Assembly (NCBI GenBank): GCA_019802505.1 | Contig: JAFMOC010000009.1 | Location: forward strand, 11,110,001-11,174,000 | Direction of reading: 5' to 3' | From: Corydoras sp. C115 | Lineage: Eukaryota > Chordata > Actinopteri > Siluriformes > Callichthyidae | DNA length: 64,000 nt | Shown: positions 1 through 14,093 of the stretch, piece after piece | Position numbering within the stretch: the stretch's first letter is position 1 | How the letters are laid out: each line of letters begins with the position of its first letter | The notes under the pieces: generated by a model | What the model was told of the DNA's origin: nothing | What the model saw: the letters and a program-made list of their open reading frames with translations, nothing else | Databases searched by the model: none | Program-made: the position numbers and the translations under genes

Positions 1-195
1 GTGTATTATTGTGAATAAATCACAGGAAAGAGGTGTAACTGTACTCTGTTTCGCATAGGGCCTAATAACAGCTCTTTCCCGTGATTTTTTCATAATAATG
101 GATGCCCTCTCTTACCTTTTTGCTGTAATACATCATGCCTCTGACACCTTTGAATTAAATCAAAATCTAAATACGACTCCTGAATGAATAAAACT

Positions 196-305
196 ACAAG
201 ACATTTGATTATTTTGATTCACTGTCCCATGTGGTACCCAATAAATAAATACAAGACATTTGATTATTTTGATTCACTGTCCGATGTGGTACCCAATAAA
301 TAAAT
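196..305. repeat. 55-bp tandem duplication
   Basis: Two copies (196-250 and 251-305) begin ACAAGACATTTGATTATT and end in ATAAATAAAT, differing at about one base. They lie in AT-rich DNA. I see no gene between 1 and 990, although later EFCC1 exons could lie left of the window. Confidence 0.9.
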
Positions 306-989
306 ATATACATATATTTATTGTTTCAATTATTTAAATAAATAGAGTCATATAAATGAATATCTTAAAATTGGGTTGATGCAACTGGAACTTGGGATTC
401 CATTATTCAAAATCTCTAAGGGTTCCACTAACCGAGCACCACCTCTGTATATTTGGTCACATACTGGATTCGGATGCTGATCAAACTCACAAAGCAGCGC
501 AGCAGACTGTAAACATTAATTAAATGCCTGTGCTGTTGGAAAGTTCAATGACAGGCTAAGCATAAAACCTAGATTCCGCCGAAATGAGCAGGGCCCGGCC
601 AGAGCTGCTCGCAGCTTCAGTAAAGCGAAGCGGCAGCCCACTTGCCACACACGTTGCCTGCTCAATGAACCCAAACAAAACAAGGTCTACGCTCCAGAGA
701 GTCAACCACATCAAGGTGGAATAAATAGCATGTACGCTGCCATGCCTGCTTGGCACCGAAGTGACTGAGAGTCAGTCAGCGACTGCTGGCAATGGGTTCG
801 ATGAGACAAAATAGCATTAGGTAATACCATGCGTCAGTCCAATGTTTACAGTCGAGCAGGACAAGTCTGGCTGAAGCTTATGCAAGCCTTCAGAAATAAC
901 ACCAACGTGATGATCCAAAAGAGCATCACATTATATAAATTTAATAACATACAATACCAATTACAAAGTTTAGACACGCCGCCTTTGTG

Positions 990-1195
990 CTTCACTTATT
1001 GTCCATGTTCTCAGTTCCACTTTCTGTAAAGATGGACTTTTTAGTTTTACAATTCCAGACTGTAGTCCATCTGTTTGTGTTCTACAGTACATACTGTGTA
1101 CGTCCCCTTTACTCTGTTCTAATGGTCAGAACCCCAATAGTACCACCACAGTGTAGGGATGTACTGGTTGGTGTATTATTCCTATGCACCACCTG
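990..1195 (+). repeat. Truncated MITE arm (family of 37005-37447)
   Basis: From CACTTATTGTCCATGTTCTC onward this matches the left half of the element at 37005-37447, including the stretch ending near the CCACCACAG motif. The right arm is absent, so this is a broken copy. Confidence 0.7.
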
Positions 1196-1242
1196 TTTAT
1201 ATATTTATTATTATTTATTAATTACCAATTAATAACAGAGAA

Positions 1243-1568
1243 CCAGAATGTTTCTCCCCCCCATCCAGGGGAGAATCTCCATCCAGGGGAGAATGTTTCT
1301 GGTGCTGGGCAGATACACCCAGAACAGGACGCCAATCTATCACTTGGCACACACTCACACACACACAAACACACTCTATATGGGGCAATTTGTAGAATTT
1401 AATTGACCTTGATCCATGTTTTTGGACTGTGGGAGGAAACCGGAGAACCCGGAGGAAACCCACGTGGACACGGGGAGAACATGGAAACTCCACCCAGATT
1501 GGGATTCGAACCGGGAATCCCTAGTGCTGAGAGGAGAACCTGCTAACCACTAAGGCACCGTGCCGCCC
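1243..1568 (-). repeat. V-SINE (DANA-like), minus
   Basis: The tRNA-like head reads outward at the right end (complement of GGCGGCACGGTG). The segment CCATCCAGGGGAGAAT is duplicated at 1262-1295. It lies in DNA beyond the visible EFCC1 exons. Confidence 0.85.
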
Positions 1569-2021
1569 ACCTTTGACTTGTACTGCATAAATAATATGAG
1601 AAACAGTGAATATGAAATCTCAGTGCTGGATATCTAGAAAATGGAAAGTGCAGCACGATGCACAGCATTGAGGAAAAGTCCATGTGCTTCGTCACAGAGA
1701 ACCAGAAGTTCCACAGAGAACCAGAAGAACCCAAAAGTCATGGGCTTGCAAGCACAGGACAACCTAACTAACAAAAATCATGTGGCAGCATTAACAAGCA
1801 GGGTCATGTTTTTACAGAGAACATGTAAGAAGGAACACATGGAAGCATGTGTAATAAAACAGACCTGTAAAATTTCATTGTTTTTTTTTTTTAGAACATT
1901 TGTTTAGCTGCATGTTACTGATTTGAGTATTTGATTTAAACCACAGATGCCATGGATTTCATTTCTAATACATGTACTGCCCCTTAATAGAATTTTTCTT
2001 TAAAATACTGTATACACTCAG

Positions 2022-2306
2022 GGTGGCACGGTGGGGTAGTGGTGAGCGCATTCACCTCTCAGGCTGGGGATCTAATGTTCGAATCCCTATCTGGGTGCAG
2101 TTTCCATGTTCTCACTATATCCATGTGGGTTTCCTCTGGGTTCTCCGGTTTGCTCCCCCGGTCCAAAAACATGGACTGAATTGACCCTATAGAGTAAGTG
2201 TGTGCATAGCGATGGATTTGCACCCTGTCCTGGGTGTATCTGTTCAGCGCCTGAAATGTTGTCACCTGGATGGGCATGGGCACCCCCGTGACCCATCTTT
2301 GCAGTG
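2022..2306 (+). repeat. V-SINE, plus, diverged
   Basis: The copy starts GGTGGCACGGTGGGGTAGTG and runs through the conserved central block to the CCCATC tail. Substitutions show that it is one of the older copies. Confidence 0.8.
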
Positions 2307-2344
2307 AAACACACACATATACACACACTAAATGAAGTGATCAC

Positions 2345-2470
2345 ACAGAGTGGCGGTAGCCCTGGAGCAATTGCTCAAGGGCACTTCAGCCATAGTATTT
2401 GATGGGACTGGGAATCAAACCGGGGACCTTCAGGCGGCAAGGCTGGTTCTTTAACCACAATCCTACGACT
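2345..2470 (-). repeat. Second tRNA-derived SINE family, minus
   Basis: The motif GCTCAAGGGCACTTCAGCC is followed by GGGAATCAAACCGGGGACC, a degenerate complement of a tRNA B box. Relatives lie at 46645-46815, 57555-57785 and 58108-58258. Confidence 0.65.
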
Positions 2471-2662
2471 AGTCTAGTCATTTTGGTTCCTGTTACATCT
2501 GAGTTTGATGTTCAAATGTCCACATACTTTAGGTTGCATTGTGTATTTTTCTATTTTTTAGATTCTTAACCCAGAAACTCTTATCCCCTCCAATTCCCTT
2601 AACTGCTAAACCTCACCTTCACATCTCCCGAATTACTTAAACTTGATGTCAAACTGTCTTAC

Positions 2663-5600
2663 CTGTAATAGTTAAGCTCCGTCTCCAGTTTCTGCACATG
2701 TCTCTGCAGGATGGGGACATGGCTGGCTTTAGATTCCAGCTCCTTCACCTTGGCCAGTCCACTGAGCAGAGCCTGCCTGGCGTCCTCCACCTTTTTCCTC
2801 ATCTCCACCTGCTCTTTTTTCAGGACCCTGTTGCACTCTTCCAGCATCAACACCGATTCCCTGGACATCCGCAGCTCCTGCTCCAGCTTTTGGGTTAAAA
2901 GCAAGATGTCTTCGAAATGCTCAGCCCTGGAGTTCTGTGGCTTTTCAGTCTCACTCTGAAACCCCTGAAGCCTCCGCCTGATGCCCTGAATGCTGGACTT
3001 TTGAGTCATTCGTTTATGATGGGCGACAAAGCAGCCGCTGTCCAGCTTGTGTTTTGCGTGGCTTTTCCATAATCCAACCTTAAACATGGACATGTCTGGA
3101 TCAGGACACTAAACATGTATTATAGTAACACCAGTGTATACACCGTTCAAAAACAGGAGAATGATAGAAGACTGTATAGATGTCTGTTTTAATACATCAA
3201 GCCACATAAGCCGGTCTGAATGGGAGAAACAGGTTTAATGCAAAAATAATTACTTTCCTTTTGGAGTCAGGTTCATAATTATACTAGCGAGTACTAATGA
3301 AGGGTAATAAATGAGAGCGGTTTGGTCTTTCTATGTGAATGATTTCATACATTAAGCCAATTATTTATACTGTAATGGGTTTAAATGGAAGGAAAAATGT
3401 TTAATGGGAAAATTATTATTTTCCTTTTACAGTACAAGTTCACAATTACAGTAGTAGGAAGTACTACAGAAGAGTAATAAATGAGTAAAATTGGGCCTGT
3501 CCATTTTGATATTTTTATACATTAAATCATGTCAAGCCAATTCCTTATAATGGGTTTAAATAGAAGTAAAAAGACTTAACGTAAAAAATATTACTTTCCT
3601 TTTGGAGTACATGTTGAGTGAGGTTTGGGCTGTATATGTTAAAAATTTCATATACATTAAGCCAATTACTTATAATGGGTTTGAATGGGAGGCAAAAGAC
3701 TTAATGTAAAAATTATTACTTTATTACTGTAGTACAAGGTCATCATTATACTAGTAAAGTGTACTAATAAAGAGTAATACATCAGTGAAGTTTGGTCTTT
3801 CTATGTTGGTGTTTAATGCATTAAGCCACATTAATTCCTTTTAATGGGTTTGAATGGGAGTAAAATGCCTCAATGTAAAGATTATTACTTTCCTTTTTGA
3901 GTACAGGTTTATAATTACACTACTATAGAGTAATTATGATGGGTATTTAATATGTGAAATTTGAGCTGTCTATGTAAAAATTTTCATATACTGTACATTA
4001 AGCCAATTCCTTATAATAAGTTTAAAAAGAAGGGGAAAAGACTCAACGAAAAAATAATAGCTTTCCTTTTGAAGTACAGGTTTATAATTATACTAGTAGA
4101 GAGTACTAAAAAAACATAATAAATCAGTGAAATTTAGTGTTTCTATGTTGGTGTTTTAATGCATTAAGCCACATTAATTCCTTATAAAGGGTTTGAATGG
4201 GAGTAAAAAACCTCAACGTAAAGATAATTACTTTTCTTTTTGAGTACAGGTTTATAATTACACTACTATAGAGTACTTATGATGGGTATTTAATAAGTGA
4301 AGTTTGGGCTGTCTATGTTAAAATTTTCATATACTGTACATTAAGCCAATTCCTTATAATAAGTTTGAAAAGAAGGGGAAAAGACTCAACGTAAAAATAA
4401 TAGCTTTCCTTTTGAAGTACAGGTTTATAATTATACTAGTAGAGAGTACTAATAAAACATAATAAATCAGTGAAATTTAGTGTTTCTATGTTGGTGTTTT
4501 AATGCATTAAGTCACATTAATTCCTTATAATGGGTCTAAATGGGAGTAAAAAGCCTAAACTTAGAGATTATTACAATCCTTTTTGAGTACAGGTTTATAA
4601 TTATACTACTGGAGAGTACTTATGATGGGTATTTAATATGTGAAATTTGAGCTGTCTATGTAAAAATTTTCATATACTGTACATTAAGCCAATTCCTTAT
4701 AATAAGTTTAAAAAGAAGGGGAAAAGACTCAACATAAAAATAATAGCTTTCCTTTTGAAGTACAGGTTTATAATTATACTAGTAGAGAGTACTAATAAAA
4801 CATAATAAATCAGTGAAATTTTGTGTTTCTATGTTGGTGTTTTAATGCATTAAGTCACATTAATTCCTTATAATGGGTTATAATGGGTTTGAATACTACT
4901 GGAGAGTACTTATGATGGGTATTTAATAAGTGAAGTTTGGGCTGTCTATGTTAAAATTTTCATATACTGTACATTAAGCCAATTCCTTATAATAAGTTTG
5001 AAAAGAAGGGGAAAAGACTCAACGTAAAAATAATAGCTTTCCTTTTGGAGAACAGGTTTATAATTATACTAGTAGAGAGTACTAATAAAACGTAATAAAT
5101 CAGTGAAGTTTAGTGTTTCTATGTTGGTGTTTTACTAGTAGAGAGTACTAATAAATTGTAATAAATCAAATTTGGTCTTTCTAGGTCCCAGTTTTAGGAG
5201 CGCGCAGATTTGACTTGGATACAAGACAGAGGAAGGAAACGAGGTTTGCTTCCAACAATAACAAAACAAACAGGAAAAAAGGAAAAAAAAAAGCTTTTAA
5301 GACACACAAAAAAGAGCCTGACATGCTGTGCCACCATCCATGAGATCTTACTTGCAGTGCTATAGAGCGCGCATCACTGCTTTGGAGAGCAGCGCGCATG
5401 TCCTCCACCAGCTCCCGGAGGCTTGCGTTCTCCTCCTCCAGTTTGGCTATCCTGTCCTCCGCCTCCTCCAGGGCTACAATGTCCTCGTAGCACTCTCTGC
5501 TACACGAGCCCTGCCTGCATCCTAAAAAACCGTGCCTGTCCTGTGCGGATGAGGTGTCCCTGGTGCGCTTTGCGGTGCCCGGGCTGTGCGTCTTCTCCCG

Positions 5601-6035
5601 CCGCCTTAAGGGGCTCCGCAGGCGGATCTGCGTCTCGATGTGCTCGCTGTCTTTGCCCACCAGCAGCCGGCCGTCCTCGTAGTGGCACCCCGCCTTAGTG
5701 CTGAAGTAGCCGCACAGCTTGGCGTGGAACTGGCGGAAGGTGAACTCGCTCGGCAAGCCGTCGCGGATCCCGGCGCCCTCCTCGGCGTCGGCTCCGTTAT
5801 ACAGCCCCAAAATGTCGCACAAGGTCTGGAAATCCTCGATCGGGATCTTCCCGTCGCCCTGGCAGTCCAGGTGATGGAAGATCTCCTGGAGGTACTGATC
5901 GAGCCCGGTGGCCAGCACTATGATCTCGTTCTCCACGCCGCGGTCCAGTCCGTAATGGTACGCCAGGGTGCTGACTATCCACTGCGTTCTGCGCGCCGGC
6001 CGGCTGTACGGATCACACGCGTCGGATGGTTCCAT
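2663..6035 (-). CDS. efcc1: EFCC1, EF-hand and coiled-coil domain protein, exons 1-2 (partial)
   Basis: Coding exons are 6035-5352 (228 codons, phase 0) and 3078-2663 (416 nt, ending in phase 2). The donors are CAA|GTAAGA and CAG|GTAAGA, and the exon 2 acceptor is TTTAAG|GTTGGA. Exon 1 starts MEPSDACDPYSRP and carries the family signature LDRGVENEIIVLATGLDQYL at residues 30-49. One EF-hand-like loop follows at residues 57-68 (DCQGDGKIPIED), with Asp at position 12 where Glu is usual. A coiled coil rich in Glu and Leu begins near residue 184 and continues through exon 2 (about 139 codons). The cellular role is not established; calcium binding is inferred from the loop. The remaining exons are outside the window to the left. 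Exon 1 is GC-rich, unlike the AT-rich intron, as expected near a promoter. The start is the first in-frame ATG after the leader. Confidence 0.9.
3190..5175. repeat. Tandem array, ~170-bp monomers in ~340-bp pairs
   Basis: The phrase GTGTTTCTATGTTGGTGTTT recurs near 4138, 4479, 4822 and 5113, and its partner GCTGTCTATGT recurs near 3965, 4309, 4650 and 4937. The spacing is about 340 bp, dropping to about 290 at the right edge. Each 340-bp unit holds two related half-units, each with a GAGTACAGGTTTATAATTA core. The left units (3190-3800) are more diverged. The array fills almost all of EFCC1 intron 1 and stops about 180 bp from the exon 1 donor. Confidence 0.85.
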
Positions 6036-6240
6036 TGTTCTTCCTCATTAGAAATCCAGTTCCAAACCAAACAAGGTACCGAATCCGACAGATCCTCCAC
6101 AACAACGCATCGCTCTCTGCCCCAACTCGTAGGGGCGTCCGATGAGATTCAGGGCGTCTGGCTGTGAGGGGCGTTGCTGTGGGACAAAACGTAAAACGTA
6201 CAGCCCCCTGTAGTAGTAAAGAAAAAAACTTTTGAAAGGA
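6036..6240 (-). promoter_or_regulatory. EFCC1 leader and proximal promoter region
   Basis: This is the GC-rich stretch directly upstream of the EFCC1 ATG. It contains a GC-box-like GAGGGGCG near 6167 and no repeat. The transcription start cannot be placed from sequence, so the regulatory role is inferred from position. Confidence 0.4.
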
Positions 6241-6494
6241 GCTCATCCATTCACTGGGAACCGTTACCCTGTTTATATATGCTTATATAATATATAATGC
6301 ACTTATACAATGAAAGAAATGTATACTTTATTTTGCAACCCTGTTTATATATACTTATATATATAGGGTTGCAAAAATAAGTATGCATTTTTTTTTAATT
6401 ACAAAAAATGACAATAACCTAAAAAAACAAACAAACAAACAAACAAAAAAAAAGCAGCTGTGTGAAGTTTTTTATACACACACATTATATATGC

Positions 6495-6640
6495 CCATCC
6501 ATTATTATCTGCTTAATCATAAGGGGCAATTTAGATAGGGGAAATTTGGAGCAGCATTGAGTCCATTTTTTGGACTGTAGGAGGAATCCAAAGAACCTGG
6601 AATAAATCCACTAAGGCACGGAAAGTACATGGAAACTCAG
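6495..6640 (-). repeat. V-SINE fragment, highly diverged
   Basis: It retains the tail-like CCATCCATTATTATCTGC, a GGGGCAATTTAGA block and a degraded central domain. The head is lost. Confidence 0.6.
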
Positions 6641-6689
6641 CCAAACAGCCACATATACAAACAGCCATTTTATTAGATAAACCATTCAG

Positions 6690-6793
6690 TACTATTAGGG
6701 TGGTGGATGATTCTTAGTGTGTGTGTGTTCTGTAGTCCATGTGTTTCTCAACACACTTTGTTATCTCTGATGAGTATGACCCCCCCCCCCCCC

Positions 6794-6835
<42 letters not shown>

Positions 6836-6905
6836 CAGTATCATTAGGGTGGTGGATGATGGTACGAGTGGATCAGACACCTGTATGTTTTGATTGGTGT
6901 ACTTT
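6690..6905. repeat. Short direct repeat around poly-C and CA tracts
   Basis: ATTAGGGTGGTGGATGAT occurs near 6697 and again near 6845. Between them lie about 19 C residues (from 6781) and a (CA)n run to about 6832. This is probably a microsatellite that grew inside an older repeat. Confidence 0.6.
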
Positions 6906-6918
6906 TCTCTGTCAAGCA

Positions 6919-7307
<389 letters not shown>

Positions 7308-7539
7308 ATTATCCATTTGGCTGAACAATTTTTTTTTTCTGTGTGGTTCTGCATGTTCTGTACCTGAGTGGCTTTATGCCGGTTTCTGTTTATTTTATGC
7401 AATGGGCTTTTTTTTATTTCTCATACGTGTTTCTGACTTTGACTTAAAAATTTGAAATAACCTGAACTATGAACCTCATTTTTCCATGAAGCTGTTTATA
7501 AAATAAAGACCTGAACCTGTCTTTTTGGTCGGTATTACA

Positions 7540-7820
7540 CGTTAAAAGGCTGCAGTGAGGGCTGATCGGCGGCTGAGCTTTGTTTTCTGAATGACAGACT
7601 CTGAACCCGCGGCTGCGGTTTCCAAGGCTACCAAAGCATTTACTGTAACAAAAGCGACCGGCTTCAAACCACTCTTTCGTTTAACTCGACGGTGTGTAGA
7701 TACAGTAACACTCAGCTTTAATTCAGGCTCAGAAACGAGGTTCTTGTGAAGGAAACGTACAACGCTGAGGTAAACTTTCCCTTGTTTGTTCCACGTTTCC
7801 ACATTGTGAAGCCAACGACG
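7540..7820 (+). promoter_or_regulatory. Candidate CFAP92 promoter and noncoding first exon
   Basis: This is a non-repetitive, moderately GC-rich island between the EFCC1 and CFAP92 starts. It ends in a strong donor, ACGACG|GTAAGG, at 7820/7821. The first coding exon of CFAP92 has a splice acceptor before its ATG, so an upstream noncoding exon is expected, and this is the best candidate I see. Its use is inference. Confidence 0.35.
7618..7631 (+). promoter_or_regulatory. Possible RFX X-box
   Basis: GTTTCCAAGGCTAC fits an imperfect inverted pair of RFX half-sites separated by two bases. RFX factors drive many ciliary genes, and CFAP92 is a ciliary gene. A chance match is possible. Confidence 0.3.
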
Positions 7821-8135
7821 GTAAGGTGGAACTGCTGACTAATGCTCCGTTTCTGAGTTCCAATGCCGTTTCTTGTAGAGTATGCTGATTAAAGTTGTTT
7901 TTCTTAAAAACCTGAGCGTGTTTTAAAGTCTGACAGGTCAACTTTGAATTGTTGAGCGTGGAAAAGCTCGAGCAGACTATAGATAAAAAAACCGAACACT
8001 TTTAAAAAGTAAGCAAAACTAATGACTAACTTAACTACTAAAGTAAACAAAACTAAATGTTCCCCTTAACTACAATACTTTCAAATTAAAGATACACAAG
8101 TCTTTAGTTACCTGTTTTTCAACAAGAGCATAAGA

Positions 8136-8712
<577 letters not shown>

Positions 8713-10331
8713 GTATACATAGGAATATAAACACTAAAATAAGATATAAGGTAAAAATATGAGTAGAAATTTAAACACTTAATATAGGATACAAGGTAAA
8801 AATACACAAGTAGGAATATAAACAATTTTTTTAAATGATATGTAAGGATATAACCACTAAATACTAAATATAATATATAGGTTGAAAAAAAAAGAATATA
8901 AACACTAAATATAATATATAGGGTTAAAAAATGTATAAGTAGAAATATAAAATAAAAATCTAAAATACAAACACTAAAAAATATAGATTAAACAATATTT
9001 GACAGTGAGTGTGTAGTGGTTATAGAGGCATAATATTTTGTATAAAAAAATATGCATAGTGCAGTAATTCTAGTGACAGTAAAGTCTGTATATAGTTAGC
9101 AGAATAGTAAAATATGTACCTTAATGATAGAATGATTTATTAAATCACTGTAAACAGGTCAAAATGTTTTCAAACTTTATAATCCAAGAAATAAGCTCTG
9201 AAGTGCAGGTTTTACTGTAGTCCCCACCATCCATTAGGTTAATGCTGGGGAAGAAATTTAGAACGATGGCGTGCAGCCACCACAAACTACGAAGAGCCCA
9301 GGTTCAATTTCCAGGTGTAGTAAAGTAAGGTCCTTTTTTTCTTGAAGGCAGTGTTTCCAAATCCCCTGTAAGGAAAGTAGCCATTGGCCGTCATAAAATT
9401 TGCAAAATGACATCATCACCTAATTTGCATTATAGTTTATTTGCGTGTATTTGAAGCTGTAGAATTAAGGAATAACGTAGTGAGTGAAAACACCTGCAAT
9501 ATGTCAAAACTGCAAATAAACTCCATTTTCTAGGTTTTATAAATCCTCTACTGTTCACTACTATGGGACCTTTGGAGCGCTGAGAATGGTGGTTGTCATA
9601 GTGATAAAACTGTCAATCAGAATTTAGTCACTTAGAACGTCAGATTAATTGCGTTCAGATGAACCTCAGATCACAGAACGCTTTAGCAAATTGTTAGAAG
9701 CTCATTTATGATTCCACAAATTAGTTCAGGTAATAGAAATGTGTCTTAACACTGAAACGTTTGACTTTTTACTGAGATATAATGTTGGTTTAAATATGTA
9801 GGCAGTGTTGGCAAGCTACTTGTAAAATATAGTGAGCTAAACTATTTGTTACTCAACAATAAATAAAGCTTCATTACACAAAAGTTACCACCCAGAGAAA
9901 TATACATATATATTTTTCCTTTGAAATAAGCCTTCACTTCTCAAAAAAACTTTATGACTTAAATGCTTTATCTAAACCCATAATACATGGATTATTTTTA
10001 CATAAATTACATAAATTGTTACCTAGCTAGATGTTTAGCTTTTCATAAATTGAAAATGTGTTAAAGTTAAATGTGTTTATATTTACATCCCACTTTGTTA
10101 ACAGGGGCAGAGTTGGCGCTAGATTTGGGCATGTGCACTTCAGTTGCAATGAGAACGTGGAGCGATGCAGGTCTGCCCTCACTGTGAGACTGAACACTGT
10201 GAGTGTTGCAGAACCCCCTGCTCACTGAGGCCAGTAACTTAAGAACTTGTTAAAATTTTAAAGATATTAAATAAATCTATCTATCTATCTATCTATCTAA
10301 CTTTTTTGTTAAAATACCTTCTTAACTGTAG
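8713..10331. other. AT-rich spacer, no gene seen
   Basis: From 8713 to about 9000 there are repeats of an AGGAATATAAACACTAAATA-type phrase. The rest is low-GC sequence with a short (TCTA)n run near 10277-10298. No open frame with splice support was found. Confidence 0.6.
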
Positions 10332-10372
10332 AAAGCATCTGATGGGAGCAAAACAGAGATCTTCTTGATCTG

Positions 10373-10699
10373 ATGGAAACTAGGCACGATGATTACTGCC
10401 AGCCTTCAGCCGCACTTGGATGGAACGATGGGCACAAGGATGACATCAGTGCTGCACCTAGTTCACAATGTGAAAAAGAAGAGTTTGCTGCAATGGTGTG
10501 CCATCCACAGCCATGTGAAAATGGCTTGGGTTACACTGTAACCTGTACGGTCAACGTGGCTCTAGCGATCCCAAAAGGTGATCCATTTCCCCTATATGTG
10601 CTTTTGATATTCACCATAACAACTCTGGTTAGTCATGAAAATGTTAGTATTGTAAATTTGCATTAATAACTATGAAATTAATAATTGAGATGTACATGC

Positions 10700-10781
<82 letters not shown>

Positions 10782-13174
10782 TTATTTTAATCTCATCTTA
10801 CACTGATGTTTTTTAAGATTATGGAAATGATCCAGTTATGATGAAAGACAAAAGAAAGAAGACTCGGGAAGCACTGTTCAGTGGGACATCGCACAAAATC
10901 AAGCCGCAGGCTTTCTACCACATCGAGTACAACCTGCTGCCTGGTGATAGCGAGCCGACCAAAATGGACCTGGTGTTGTACAGTTCAATAGCAAAGATCT
11001 ATATGGAGAATGAGACAAAGGTAAATTATTATTATCCTGAACTCTAATCACTGGACATTAGAGCTGCATTTTATCCTTTTTTCCCCCCAAATGTATGTAT
11101 CATAATCAGTATTACAGGCAGGTATAAAATACACATGTTAACGCCAACTGTCTATAATAACATAAATAGGTTTTTTAAATAGACCCCAAGTCTTACAATT
11201 ACCTTCAAACAGATTATCGGGATACTTTAGGAAAGGAACATCAGGAAAAGTGTAGGAAATTGCAAAAAGTGAATAATTTTTTCAATCAAAGGTGCTGTTT
11301 TAATAAAAATAATGATAATATATGGTGATGGACAGATCTTGTCAGGAAAGAGCGCCACAGGTACACTTCATATGGGCAATTTAGAGCAGCCAATTTACCT
11401 TCAATCCATTCTAATTTTTTGGACCGTACGTGGGGTGAACATGAAGACTCCACCCAGATACGTTTTCCAAACTGGATCCTCAGCACTGAGAGGCATAATG
11501 CGAACCACTACATCACTGTGCCGGCCTACAATTATAATTATTAGATCATAATGAGACAATTAAAAGAGACAAAGTAACAAACCCTGCAGACTGTGTCACT
11601 GAAGTGCAGTCAGTAATGGTAATGGCTATAGTAGCGATGGTGAAGTTGACAAAGATCTGGAAAAAACAAGGTAATTAGCACCATTACCAAACTAGGACTG
11701 ATGAAAGCTTTTTGGCCAGTAGCAACTAATGACTGTAAAACTAGAACACTGAAGAAAGCAAGAAAGCTGGATCTTATGGACCAAGATCATGGCCCCTGTG
11801 CAAGTTAACATAATTGGTTTACTGAACCACATAAAATCCTCCACATTACATTACGTTGGTCATATAATGAGCCATTCAGATTTAAAAAAATCAAAGGCAG
11901 TATTATGACATGACTCGTGGAAGGAGTCTGAAGACGTGGAAGACCAAGAACAACACGGATGGATGACATAAAGACATAAACTGGGCTATCAGGAGGTGCA
12001 AGCCTGCTATAAGCAACAGGAGACCGGGAGCAGTAGAGAAAGCTGACTCAGTCGTGGTGCCAACCATCATGAAGCCATGATGGCTTATAACATGACATCC
12101 ATAATTACATCAAGACCCACCAGCTTTCAACACTTACATTATAAAGGAAACTCACTTAGACATGTGGAAAATGTACAAAATCCACTATTTACATTAATTC
12201 CTTATTTTTATGGTATAGCATTTCTAATTCTTTTGCAGTATATATTTTTTTACATCTCTTATATCTGCTTTTTCTGGCATCGGTGTAGGTGATTCAGCCA
12301 TGGCAGGAAGACGAGAGCATTTGGCTGGCCTGGTCTCAGACTGTAAAGCTGAACGTTACCAGAGAGTTTGTTGTTAAGATGCAATCCCATAAAATCATTT
12401 TCAGGTTATGGGATACCCATCACATGGTGTCTCCTAAAGCAAGGAATAGCAAAATCAAAGCCTCCAGGCTGCGAAAACGCAAAGTGGAGGATCAAACAGA
12501 CACAGGTGTGCACATGCATATGTTTATTGTTTTAATATCCTTATACTTGAGTACTCATGACACGAAAAACCAACTGCGTTTTGTAAATCATGTGACGACA
12601 GGTCAGATTATGGGCTGTAAATACCTTAATCGTTTAGTAAATCTGATGCGAATGAATCAAGGTTATGAAGTGTAATGTTCCATCCATTGTCTCTTGTCAT
12701 AAGGTGAAATACAAAACCTGGTAAACGGGTTAAGATCTGTTATTGATGAGAACCAGAAACAAAGAAGAAACACCAAAGAACAAGAAAACAAGAAGGATAT
12801 CCGCTCAGACAACGCATCACCAGAGATGACCTCTTCCACGGGTGGGAATATTTAACAATTAACACCTCTAATTAAATTTGCTTTTAATTGTTACTTAACA
12901 TCGAAAGAGAGATTTAGATCGTATTAAATGGTTTTGAGATACAGTTGGATTTTTTGTACTAGTGCTATAACTCGGATTTAAGATGACACGTGCATATTTT
13001 CAGGTCATTACTACTTTTTAAAATCTACTTCAAAAGGCTTTGTGGAGAAGATTCACTTTCCTTTCATTAGTATAAACTCTCGCCCAAAAATGAATTCCAC
13101 ACAGGGTCATTCCCCCCTCTCCCCCCCCAAAGTCAAACACGATTCATGTTGATCATTACATTATGTTACAGCAA

Positions 13175-13263
<89 letters not shown>

Positions 13264-14053
13264 GTATATGGCGGCACGGTGGCTTAGTGGTTAGCACGTT
13301 CGCCTCTCGGGTTCTCCAGTTTCCTCCCACAGTCCAAAAACATGGAACAAGTCAATTGAGTTCTCCAAATTGCCCCATATAGAGTGTGTATGCGTGCGTG
13401 TCTGTGTGAGTGAGTGTGTGCCCAGCGATAGATTGGCACCCTGTCCTGGGTGTTCATTCATTATCTTCCGCTTTATCCTATATTAGGGTCGCGGTGGGTT
13501 CCCCATGCCCATCCAGGGGAGAAAGTTTCGGGCACTGGGCAGATACACCCAGGACAGGGTGCCAATCTATCGCTGGGCACACACTCACTCACACAGACAC
13601 ACTCTATATGGGGCAATTTGGAGAACTCAATTGACTTGATCCATGTTTTTGGACTGTGGAAGGAAACCTGAGAACCCGGAGGAAACCCACGCGAACACGG
13701 GGAGAACATGGAAACTCCACCCAGATGGGGATTCGAACCGGGAATCCCTAGCGCTGAGAGGCGAACGTGCTAACCACTAAGCCACCGGCACATAATGCCC
13801 ATATAGCATTATATTTCAAGAAATAAAGAAATAAAGGCAAAATTGTAAGAAGTTGCTGCATTCTTTTTAAAATCATTTTAAATAAAGCAACAATAGAACT
13901 TTGTATTGATTCCCTTTCTTAAATTTGCAGTGCATCCTGAACTCTCTCCTGGAGAAGACACTGCGACAGATGACAAATTCCTTTTGACTTTAATCCTGAA
14001 TTCTACTAGAACTCGAGCACAAAGGTCATGATGATATTACTCTTCTTTGTGTG

Positions 14054-14093
<40 letters not shown>

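Noticed and set aside
5640..6167. 175-codon open frame on the plus strand
   Set aside because: It is antisense to EFCC1 exon 1, which has recognisable protein sequence and splice sites on the minus strand; GC-rich exons often leave the other strand open.
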